Source: Leguminivora glycinivorella | Taxonomy: Eukaryota; Arthropoda; Insecta; Lepidoptera; Tortricidae | Length of the DNA stretch: 64,000 bases | Direction of reading: 5' to 3' | NCBI RefSeq assembly: GCF_023078275.1 | Contig: NC_062975.1 | Coordinates: forward strand, 26,973,085-27,037,084 | In this document: positions 19,501 through 26,895 of the stretch, piece after piece | Position numbering within the stretch: position 1 is the stretch's first letter | Layout of the letters: each line of letters opens with the position of its first letter | Translations under genes and position numbers: made by a program | Notes under the pieces: generated by a model | Told to the model about the DNA's origin: nothing | The model's database searches: none | The model's input: only the letters and a program-made list of their open reading frames with translations

Positions 19501-19725
19501 CAGCTGATGGCCCAGGTGGGGCCAGACCTCTCGCTGCCGGCGGTGGTGCTGGCCATGGTGGCCAGCGAGGAAGGGTGGGAGGCTCTGCTCTCTTTTAGCG
19601 AGCACGTCCTTAAGGAGAAGGAGGCGGCGGAGCGCGAACGGGAAACCCAGGCCGAGGCAGACCCGATGCGCCGCCGCCGCACAGGCCGCAGACGTGCCGC
19701 TCACGAGCGGAACCTGCCACCCTAA
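16576..19725 (+). CDS. E2 ORF2: telomere-directed endonuclease and reverse transcriptase
   Basis: The 1049-residue frame starts one base after the ORF1 stop. An apurinic-type endonuclease fills residues 1-220 (AEPY near 37, GDFN near 122, SDHRY near 197). The reverse transcriptase covers about 450-760 with YADDT near 661. A CX2CX8HX4C finger lies near 948 and an Arg-rich end follows. The enzyme nicks TTAGG DNA and primes copying there. Although open, the frame is not fully correct: residues about 41-72 (16697-16790) are read in another frame, because a C-run is two bases shorter and an A-run one base shorter than required. The shifts add to three and cancel out, so the endonuclease of this copy as written would be damaged. 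Confidence 0.85.
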   Translation: MAIRVLQTNLNHCARAQDLLFQSLAQWMIGVAVVAEPYSVPPGRLHGRHGRIGGTGDESGSWCSSAYRRKKGKGYVAALCGEIWFVATYFSPNRCLADFEQFLGEVGELIGRLLPRPVIVAGDFNAKSTAWGSPATDAKGATLEEWAVAAGLALLNEGTAHTCVRQQGGSIVDITFASAALARRVQGWEVMVGVETLSDHRYIRFDVTTPSATSHNPSRMDPVGGGPRWALTKLDRELLREAAIVEAWLPVQEGAVVVEAEASWFRGAMTRVCDASMPRAKRLPPKPSVYWWSAELAQLREGCVAARRQYMRQRRRRRPSEDEIRRSYEAYKNSRAEFSMAIGKAIEASRAEFLETLNADPWGRPYKLVRNKLRAWAPPLTQSLESDLLDRVVATLFPERGPHTPPAMAPLRAETSEEAAVPPVTPGELCAAVHRLRAKNTAPGPDGIPGRAWVLAMDALGPKLLRLLTACLEQGCFPNEWRTGKLVLLRKGGRPADSPAGYRPIVLLDEVGKLFERIIAARLIGHMERAGPNLADQQFGFRGGRSTVDAILRVKAIAEEAVSQGEVVLAVSLDISNAFNTLPWEVINEALRFHGVPLHLSRIVAAYLEGRAIVWPGRRDWGRRRMSCGVPQGSVLGPLLWNIGYDWVLRGENLRGVGVTCYADDTLVTARGPSYRDAAVLATAGVAHCVARIRRLGLEVALAKCEAICFYGPRKAPPAGAQIIVGGVPIAVKPTLLYLGVVLDSKWNFKAHFERLAPKLLRAAAAFGRILPNLGGPNAMCRRLYTGVVRSMALYGAPVWADALSSHNIAQLRRPQRAMALRVIRGYRTVGADAACVLAGCLPWDLDARAHAALFRWRAEARAGNNPPAPSEVENRREELQGEARQMWVHRLERPRAGSRTIEAVRPVLHDWVERRSGVLSFRLTQVLTGHGCFGSYLHKVAQREPTPECHACGAGVDSAQHTLAECPAWEEERQQLMAQVGPDLSLPAVVLAMVASEEGWEALLSFSEHVLKEKEAAERERETQAEADPMRRRRTGRRRAAHERNLPP

Positions 19726-19959
19726 CGACAGCTAGCGGGCGAGGGAGGCATGAGAGCGCCCTCGCCCACAAACGCTAGCTCTCGAGCCGGAGAGCGAGAC
19801 CCTGTGTCCGGGAAGCGCTCCCAAGGCGAGGATCGGTCGGCTCAAAGCCCGACCAAGTGACGGATCCTGTCGCAGGATGGCCGCTGCGGGGCCGCGGACG
19901 CATTGCGCGAGCTTCCCCGGGACCCCGCACACAAAGCGGTGAGAGGACACCGTGGGGTT

Positions 19960-20058
19960 TAGTGGGTAGGGGGGCCTCTTTACAGCCCCGAGCCCCACAT
20001 AACCGACCGGGTCGCCCACCACCTCAGACCCGGCGGTATGCGTAAACGCATTCCCCAC

Positions 20059-20060
<2 letters not shown>
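19960..20060 (+). promoter_or_regulatory. Conserved three-stem RNA structure in 3' UTR of E2
   Basis: Stem I pairs GTGGG (19962-19966) with CCCAC (19994-19998), with an inner GGGGC/GCCCC. Stem II pairs ACCGACCGGGTC (20002-20013) with GACCCGGCGGT (20027-20037). Stem III is ATGCG-TAAA-CGCAT (20038-20051), followed by TCCCC and poly(A). Equivalent structures lie near 13153-13243 (E1), 36950-37039 (E5), 43903-43999 (E6), 50818-50908 (E7) and 55149-55233 (E8). A 3' UTR stem-loop is known to be needed for reverse transcription start in Bombyx SART1, so a template-recognition role is likely. Confidence 0.65.
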
Positions 20061-20094
<34 letters not shown>

Positions 20095-20096
<2 letters not shown>

Positions 20097-20183
20097 TTAG
20101 GTTAGGTTAGGTTAGGTTAGGTTAGGTTAGGTTAGGTTAGGTTAGGTTAGGTTAGGTTAGGTTAGGTTAGGTTAGGTTAGGTT
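20095..20183 (+). repeat. Telomeric (TTAGG)n array between E2 and E3
   Basis: Pure TTAGG units, 89 bp, ending in ...GGTT directly before the first G of E3. Confidence 0.97.
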
Positions 20184-20283
20184 GGGGTGCAGGGCTGGTA
20201 GACCTCCTCGTGGTGCACCCTGGGAGGGGGAGAGTAGCCGCTCAGTCGCGCGTTCGCTATTCTCCCTCTGCGAACTACCAGTC
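20184..20283 (+). ncRNA. HDV-like self-cleaving ribozyme fold at the exact 5' end of E3
   Basis: P1 is GGGGTGC (20184-20190) with GCACCCT (20215-20221), a 7-bp helix starting with the G-U pair typical of this class. P2 is GGCTGGTAG (20193-20201) with CTACCAGTC (20275-20283). P3 is ACC with GGT closing the loop TCCTCGT. P4 is GGGAGAGTAGC (20228-20238) with GCTATTCTCCC (20256-20266). The junction before the 3' strand of P2 reads TGCGAA, with the candidate catalytic C at 20271. P1.1 can form between CC of the loop and GG after P1. Cleavage would fall exactly between the telomeric GGTT and the first G. The fold was drawn by hand. Confidence 0.8.
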
Positions 20284-21102
20284 GTGGGGCGTGCAGTTGA
20301 GCTTCATTGCTCCTGCGTTGACTTCAATGTCGTGCTTGTAGCTGCTCGATGCAGACGTTGGAGATTGTGCGATGCCGTGTGTGCGTCGCCTATACCGCAA
20401 ACTTGGCCCGTGGGCGCCAGGAGCGGGGGCCGCCTCCCCTCGGGGTGGGGGCTGCGAGGAAGAAAACCTCTATAAAAAATTACTTGCTGTGCGGGCGACG
20501 GTTGACCCAGGTCGACCGTCGGCCAACTCGTAACCCGGCCCGTGGGGCCGGCACGAGGGTCGCTGTCTCGGACAGGGATCGCGAGGAAGGACACCTCTTC
20601 AAAAACCACAGGAGGCAGTAGGTTGACCTCTAACACCTCAGTCACCTACCTGTGTATGTCCTGCACAGTGCGAGCCGTACGTGGGGAAGACGGGATCCTG
20701 GAGGGTTGAGCCGAGCAGAGTCGGGTCAGTTACTCTCGCAACGCAACACGCCCTCTTTGGCCCTTATTTCTCGCCAAACGGTAGCCCTGCAACTAGCCAC
20801 TGCAGGGTATTCGGACACGCAACGATCATGGGATGAGACGGCGTGAGTTGTAGGCTAGATGTGAGGGGGCTGTCTGGGACAGCGGAGTTCTTCCATGCTG
20901 ACGGGGCAAGGGCGTGTGGAACAACTGGAGGAATAAGATCGATTCTTCCAGCCACACGTCTGCAGCTCCCGATGTCGCGTAGCAACTCCAACCTCTCGCA
21001 TCTATACTTCCTGGGTATCCTTGGTGCACATTGTGTGCATCCCCAGTGTGGGCTCCGTGGTGGGTGAGGAGCACAGGAAGCGAAGTTACAAAAATTATAA
21101 AT

Positions 21103-23364
21103 ATGTCACCTAAACGATCACAAAAAACACTGATGAAGAAGCAGGAGAAGGCAGGAGAGTGCTTCAATGACCATTGGAGCATTCTGAGATTGAGGGGCGG
21201 CAATCCACCGCCACGAGATACCAAGGGTCGATTCATGTCTGGATCGGCACCTGACGAATCCACAGAGGCCTCAACTGAAACCTCTACGAGGTCACAGATG
21301 AAAAGGGAGAACCGGGGATCACTCCCAGACCTACGGGTATCGCTCACCAGATGCGACGAGCGACCCGAACTGGAGTCTGACTCATCAGCAGCCACTATGG
21401 AAACGGTGAGTTCCCGAGAAAACTTAATTATGGGAAAATACTGGCGGAAGGGTGAAAAACGGCCCGCTGATGATTGTATCTCGGATACTGACAGTGACGT
21501 GGCACCCATAGACGAGATGCTGGCTAAGCGAAAGCCGTTCTTAAAGGCGACGTCTAAGCGAGGCAGGGGTCGGCCACCGACCACAGGAGAATATGTTGGC
21601 TTTGGAAAGCTCCAGGCAGAGCTGTCTGCGGAAAAAGCTCGCATGGAACAGCTCAACACAGAACAGGCATTGGCGGCTTTCCTTGCCTCATCGGAAGAGG
21701 CGGCGAGAGACAGGAGTGCACGCCTAATGAACCGTCAGTCTCAGTCTCCCAGCTGCAGTGTGGATATGGAAACTGCAGTTGCGATCGAAGAGAAGGTTCG
21801 GACGGCCCTTGGAGCGGTGACCCACGTTATGAATAAGTCAGGGCACTTAAAGGGCACATATCAAAAGCTTTTGAAGGACTCAGTTACCACTCTCGGTGGA
21901 GCCTTCGCAGAGTTGAGGTCACGCACTACGTCAGACGAAGTTGCGCGCCTCGAAGTGGCGAATACCCAGCTCAAAACCCAGCTAGCGGAGCTCCGGAGGC
22001 AGGTTCAAGAAATCCGTAACCAGCCTGCCGTAGCAACAGACGCGGAAATAAAAAAGATTGTGGAGGAAGCGCTGCGTAGCAGCACAGCGCAATTCAGCAA
22101 TATGCTGAACGCCAGGCTGGAGGGCATTGAGTGTCGCCTCCTTCCCGAACCACGGTTGCGGCCACCCTTGGCTTCCGACCGGCATGAAGAACAGGCTGCG
22201 ACTCCCCAGCCCGAGAAAATAGGCCAAAATGAGATAACTGGACAGAAACCAGGCACTCAGCCTGATCGCGATGAAGGAACGGCAGCGGTCACCAAGTCGG
22301 CCACTACAGGTGCGAAGCCAAAACAAAGGCGTAAAAAGACTTCTCTAGCTGCCAAAGAAGCTGCTAGCACTAGAGAAGTGCAACAGGATTCGTCAGCTGC
22401 CGGTAATGCCTCAGCAGCAGCTGCTGCGACGAAACCTACAAGTTGGACAGACGCACTAGGCAGGAAGGCCAAAAAAGCCAAAAAACCGACAGCTCCCACA
22501 ACGCGGGCGTCCAAGCCGGCACGTAAGCGTAAACTGCAGCCCCCGCGCACCGCTGCAGTTACTCTTACGCTTAAGCAGGAAGCTGTCGAGACTGGCGTTA
22601 AATATGAGAGTATCTTAGCTGAAGCTAAAAAGAAAATAAAATTGGAGGATATAGGAATCTCCTCTGTACGCTTCCGGACGGCAGCTACCGGAGCGCGCAT
22701 GCTGGAGCTTCCTGCTGACACAAAGGATGTAGAAGTTGCGGCTGAAGCTCTGGCTGCGAAACTAAGGGAGGTTCTGGACCCTAACATGGTTCACATTCAG
22801 CGGCCAATAAAATGCGCTGACATCCGCGTCATGGGGCTGGATGATTCAGCGACCACTGAGGAAGTCGTAGCGGCCGTGGCTGAGCTCGGGAACTGCGCTG
22901 CTGAGGCCGTCAAATCCGGCGTGATATCGCGCAGCCAGAATGGCTCCGGGACACTCTGGCTGAGCTGTCCAGTGGCAGCCGCCAAAAAAGTCGTAGAGGC
23001 AGGCCGACTCAAAGTTGGTTGGATCTCGGCGCGAGTCGTCCTGTTAGACACCAAACCCCTCAGGTGTTACCGATGTCTGGAGACGGGCCACGTTGGAGCC
23101 AAGTGTGACAAGGGGGTCGACCGGAGTAACCTCTGCTATCGCTGTGGGGAGCCCGGTCACAAATCACGCGAGTGCAATGCCCAACCGAGTTGTGCTGTCT
23201 GCAAGGCAGCTGGGAAACCAGCTGATCACCCCATTGGTGGCAAAGGGTGCGAGAATAACAAGGCTCGCCCGAACACAGCCGTGAAGAAGACAGGAGCAGG
23301 TCAAGGAACACCTCCGCCTTCCCAGCAAAACGCTGCGCCGGAAACTATGGACACCGCTCAATAA
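21103..23364 (+). CDS. E3 ORF1 (Gag-like), intact
   Basis: The 753-residue frame starts with MSPKRS and stops at 23362-23364. An upstream in-frame AUG at 21031 exists, but the 5' leader reads poorly, so 21103 is preferred. An LRLRGG motif occurs at residues 28-33, and KYW...KRPADD...SDTDSD near 113-135. Heptad-like Glu/Leu stretches around residues 265-310 suggest a coiled coil, followed by a Lys-rich linker. The last 100 residues carry CX2CX4HX4C twice (from about residue 654) and a CX2CX8HX6C. This is the only unbroken ORF1 in the window, and it is a good reference for the frame of the others. Confidence 0.85.
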   Translation: MSPKRSQKTLMKKQEKAGECFNDHWSILRLRGGNPPPRDTKGRFMSGSAPDESTEASTETSTRSQMKRENRGSLPDLRVSLTRCDERPELESDSSAATMETVSSRENLIMGKYWRKGEKRPADDCISDTDSDVAPIDEMLAKRKPFLKATSKRGRGRPPTTGEYVGFGKLQAELSAEKARMEQLNTEQALAAFLASSEEAARDRSARLMNRQSQSPSCSVDMETAVAIEEKVRTALGAVTHVMNKSGHLKGTYQKLLKDSVTTLGGAFAELRSRTTSDEVARLEVANTQLKTQLAELRRQVQEIRNQPAVATDAEIKKIVEEALRSSTAQFSNMLNARLEGIECRLLPEPRLRPPLASDRHEEQAATPQPEKIGQNEITGQKPGTQPDRDEGTAAVTKSATTGAKPKQRRKKTSLAAKEAASTREVQQDSSAAGNASAAAAATKPTSWTDALGRKAKKAKKPTAPTTRASKPARKRKLQPPRTAAVTLTLKQEAVETGVKYESILAEAKKKIKLEDIGISSVRFRTAATGARMLELPADTKDVEVAAEALAAKLREVLDPNMVHIQRPIKCADIRVMGLDDSATTEEVVAAVAELGNCAAEAVKSGVISRSQNGSGTLWLSCPVAAAKKVVEAGRLKVGWISARVVLLDTKPLRCYRCLETGHVGAKCDKGVDRSNLCYRCGEPGHKSRECNAQPSCAVCKAAGKPADHPIGGKGCENNKARPNTAVKKTGAGQGTPPPSQQNAAPETMDTAQ

Positions 23365-23365
23365 A

Positions 23366-26300
23366 ATGGCCTTAAAGTGCATCCAGGCGAATATTAACCA
23401 CTGTGCCGCGGCGCAGGATCTATTGCTCCAGTCCATGGCCGAGTGGAACATAAAGGCGGCGGTAGTTTCGGAACCCTACTTTGTCCCAAACCGAGACGAC
23501 TGGGTGTCGGACCAGGACAAGACGGTGGCCATTATTGTCCCTGCTATAGCCGGATCGCCAGTCATCGAGAATTCTATACGGGGTAGAGGCTTTGTACTGG
23601 CTGTCATAGGTGGTGTTGGCATTATAGGCATCTACTTCTCGCCCAACCGTGTCCTTGCAGAGTTTGAAGTGATGCTCACAGAAGTTGGAGCCTTGATAGG
23701 GCAAATGTCCCCTATCCCGGTGCTAGTGGCTGGAGATTTCAATGCAAAGTCAACGGCATGGGGATCTCCAGCAACAGACGTCCGGGGGGATGTATTAGAG
23801 GAGTGGGCAATCTCGCAAGGACTGACTGTCCTCAACACCGGGTCGGAGAGTACGTGCGTGCGGCCTCAGGGTGAGTCCATCGTGGACGTTACTTTTGCGT
23901 CCAACGCCCTGGCTCGCCGCGTTCATAACTGGAGGGTGGAGATTGGCGTGGAGACATTATCGGACCACCGGTATATACAGTTCGAGGTCACAACTGTACC
24001 CGCCACTCCAAGACAAAACCGACCCGCTGCAGGGGACAGTCCAAGATGGGTGTTGTCAAAGCTTGACAGACAGTTGGCAAAGGAGGCGGCCATAGTCGAG
24101 TCCTGGGGGCTCACAATGATCCAAATCAGGTCGACCAAGAAGCGGAGCTTCTCGCTACCGCTCTAACCCGAGTGTGCGATGCGGCTATGCCAAGGGCCAA
24201 GCCTTTCGTACCCAAGCGCCAAGTGTACTGGTGGCGACCTGAACTCCGCCAACTGCGGAACGCGTGCGTGGCTGCGCGCCGCCAGTACACCAGATACAGG
24301 AGAAGGCGGAATCGAGACGAGGCTGAGGAAGAAGCGCTGTACGGTACCTACAGGGAGTCCCGTGCAACCCTGCGGAAGGCTATAGCGCAAGCGAAAGAGG
24401 CGGCCTGGGAGGAATGGCTTGAGATTCTTGACAGGGATCCTTGGGGCAGGCCGTATCGAGCTGTTAGAAAAAAGCTTCGACCCTGGGCGCCCCCCTTGAC
24501 AAGCAGTCTCCAGCCAGACCTCCTGGAGCGAGTCGTCGGTGCTCTATTTCCCGAAAGGGGAGATTTCGTGCCTCCAGCTATGGCACCTAACACCAGACCG
24601 CCGGAAGTGGTGAGGGAAGTACCGCCAGTCTCCGAAGCAGAGTTCGACGTTGCCGTCCAAAAGCTTCGGTCAAAAAATACAGCTCCCGGGCCAGACGGCA
24701 TACCCGGGCGCGCACTGGTGGTCGCACTAAGCGAGCTCGAAGAAGAAGTCAGAGGCCTGTTCACCTCGTGCCTGACTCAGGGGCGGTTCCCCAATAGGTG
24801 GAAAACGGGTAAGCTGGTACTTCTCCGAAAGGAGGGGCGCCCGCCCGATCAGCCGTCGGCCTACCGCCCTATAGTGCTGCTCGACGAGACGAGCAAGCTT
24901 TTCGAGCGGGTAATAGCGACCCGCCTCGTCAGGAGCCTGAACCCGGGCCTAAGCGACTGCCAATACGGCTTCCGCCCGCAGCGGTCGACGCTGGATGCGA
25001 TCGCCCGTGTAAGGGATTTCGCGGAGGAAGAGGTTTCTCAGGGTGGGGTGGTGATGTCTGTGTCGCTTGACATCTCTAACGCCTTTAACACCCTGCCCTG
25101 GGAAACAATCAAGGCGGCGCTTAAATACCACAGCGTGCCAGACTACCTGCAAAGCATTGTAGCTGACTACTTTGCCGGGCGCGCTGTGGTGTTCCCCACT
25201 AAAGACGGCTGGGGGCGAAGGGTGATGTCGTGCGGTGTTCCACAGGGCTCGGTGCTGGGGCCGCTCCTGTGGAACATCGGTTACGACTGGGTCCTGCGCG
25301 GGGCCACTGTGCGGGGGATCAGCGTCACGTGCTACGCTGATGACACCCTCGTGTCAGCCCGTGGCAGGACCCACAGAGAGGCGGCCCATCTCGCCACAGC
25401 AGGGGTGGCATACGCCGTCCATAGGATCAGGGCGTTAGGCCTCGAGGTGGCCCTTCATAAGTCCGAGGTCCTGGTATTCCATGGGCCTCGAAATAAGCCA
25501 CCAGACGGGGCACATATCATAGTGGGAGGAACTTCCATCGCCGTCGGGTCGACGATGAAGTACCTGGGACTTGTCCTCGACGGTCGATGGAAGTTTGAGG
25601 AGCACTTTAAGCGCCTGGCGCCCAAATTAATGGGTGCAGCCGGAGCGCTTGGGAGGATTCTCCCGAACCTGGGTGGGCCAGGAGGAGCCTGCAGGCGGCT
25701 CTATGTGGGTGTGGTACGCTCGATGGCGCTTTACGGGGCGCCAATTTGGGCGGACACCCTGAGAGCTCGGAGTGCGGCCCTATTGCGTAGACCGCAGCGG
25801 GCCATAGCTCTCAGGGTGGCTCGAGCGTACCGCGATAACTCGCATGTGGCAGCCTGCCTGTTAGCCGGGAGCCCGCCATGGGACCTTGAAGCCAAGGCCC
25901 AGTCGGCGGTCTATTGGCGGTTGCTCACGGCACGAAAGGAGGAAAACTGGCCTGCCCCTCGAGAGATCCGGCAGTGGCGAGAAGAGGCGCGAGACGTCCT
26001 GTACCACCAATGGACAGAGCGCCTGGAGATCCCGGGAGCTAGCCGGGACTTGGTGACCGCCGTTCGGCCCGTTCTGAAGGAATGGGTCGAACGGAAACAT
26101 GGCGCACCCTCCTTCCACCTCACACAGCTCCTGACGGGGCACGGCTGCTTCGGGTGGTACCTGTGTGAGAGGGTTGGAAGAGAGCCGACCCCAGAATGTC
26201 ACCACTGTGACGGGGGAGCCGTGGACACGGCCAAACACACGCGCGAAGAGTGCCCTGCGTGGGCGGAGCCTCGCGCTGCCATGTCCACGGTCGTGGGAGG

Positions 26301-26505
26301 AGACCTTTCACTGCCGGCATTGATCCGCCGCATGGTCGGCAGTGAAGAGGCATGGGCCGCTGTGGCCTCCTTCTGTGTCACAGTCATGACGCAGAAGGAG
26401 GCAGCAGAAAGAATGCGTGAGGATGACGCGGATAGCCATCCTCAGCGCCGCAGAAGGCCGGGCAGGCGGCGTAGAGCCTATGCAGGCAGAATGCTGCCGC
26501 CCTAG
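23366..26505 (+). pseudogene. E3 ORF2: endonuclease and reverse transcriptase, single frameshift
   Basis: The start codon follows the ORF1 TAA after a single A. The frame is open from 23366 and shifts at the G5 run at 24114-24118, where the relative E9 implies one further base. It then continues to 26505. Endonuclease motifs (GDFNAKS, SDHRY) precede the break. Palm motifs with YADDT (near 25333) and the CX2CX9HX4C finger (near 26196-26250) follow it. The break separates endonuclease from reverse transcriptase, so as written the copy is dead. One added G would give a protein of about 1046 residues, the length of its E9 relative. Confidence 0.85.
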
Positions 26506-26723
26506 AGAACCTGCGGGTGATGGGTCGGGAGTCCCGTCACTCGCCTGAAGAGGTTCGGGCTGGAAGGCCCTCTAGTGTTCCGAGGGCCTTCAGCGGAGGA
26601 GACTTCTCAAGAAGCCTGTAAAACGACGGGCCCGCAAGGGCAACGCTGACGGGGTATCGGAGGCCTAAAACAAGTGCCCGAAACCCCGTCCAAAAAGCGA
26701 GCGGCGGAACACCCCAGGGGGTT

Positions 26724-26796
26724 TAGTCGGTGAGAGTCCGACATACCCACTGGCTGCTCCCGGGCCAGTGGGATCCATAACGGATTCCCCCTGGGT

Positions 26797-26797
<1 letters not shown>
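26724..26797 (+). promoter_or_regulatory. Conserved three-stem RNA structure in 3' UTR of E3
   Basis: Stem I pairs GTCGG (26726-26730) with CCGAC (26738-26742). Stem II pairs CCCACTGGC (26746-26754) with GCCAGTGGG (26764-26772). Stem III is ATCC-ATAAC-GGAT (26773-26785 region), followed by TCCCCC and the tail. The order and spacing equal those of group alpha, but the bases differ on both sides of each stem. E9 has the same form at 62235-62295. Confidence 0.65.
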
Positions 26798-26836
<39 letters not shown>

Positions 26837-26838
<2 letters not shown>

Positions 26839-26895
26839 TTAGGTTAGGTTAGGTTAGGTTAGGTTAGGTTAGGTTAGGTTAGGTTAGGTTAGGTT
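26837..26895 (+). repeat. Telomeric (TTAGG)n array between E3 and E4
   Basis: Pure TTAGG units, 59 bp. Confidence 0.97.

Larger units (their letters stand above)
13271..20094 (+). mobile_element. E2: full-length SART-like (R1 clade) telomeric retrotransposon, group alpha1
   Basis: It is a complete copy with a 466-nt 5' UTR, ORF1 (13737-16574, broken), ORF2 (16576-19725), a 3' UTR with three predicted stems, and an A34 tail. The left junction is GGTT|CCCC and the right junction is poly(A)|GGTTAGG, so the insertion lies between T and A of TTAGG. From memory, Bombyx SART elements read in the same sense as TTAGG whereas TRAS elements read in the opposite sense. All copies here have the SART orientation. 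E4 and E7 are near-identical relatives. Confidence 0.9.
20184..26836 (+). mobile_element. E3: full-length SART-like element, group gamma
   Basis: The copy has a 919-nt 5' UTR that opens with a ribozyme-like fold, an intact ORF1 (21103-23364), ORF2 with a single break (23366-26505), a 3' UTR and an A39 tail. It uses the same T|A position of TTAGG as group alpha, although its 5' and 3' UTRs share almost no sequence with that group. Its coding part is closest to E9. Confidence 0.9.

Noticed and set aside
20095..20183. CRISPR-like or satellite array
   Set aside because: The units are the 5-bp insect telomere repeat with no spacers.
21103..21205. Ubiquitin fused to ORF1
   Set aside because: Only the LRLRGG end is present. 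Just 33 residues precede and include it in E3, and none of the ubiquitin core is recognisable.
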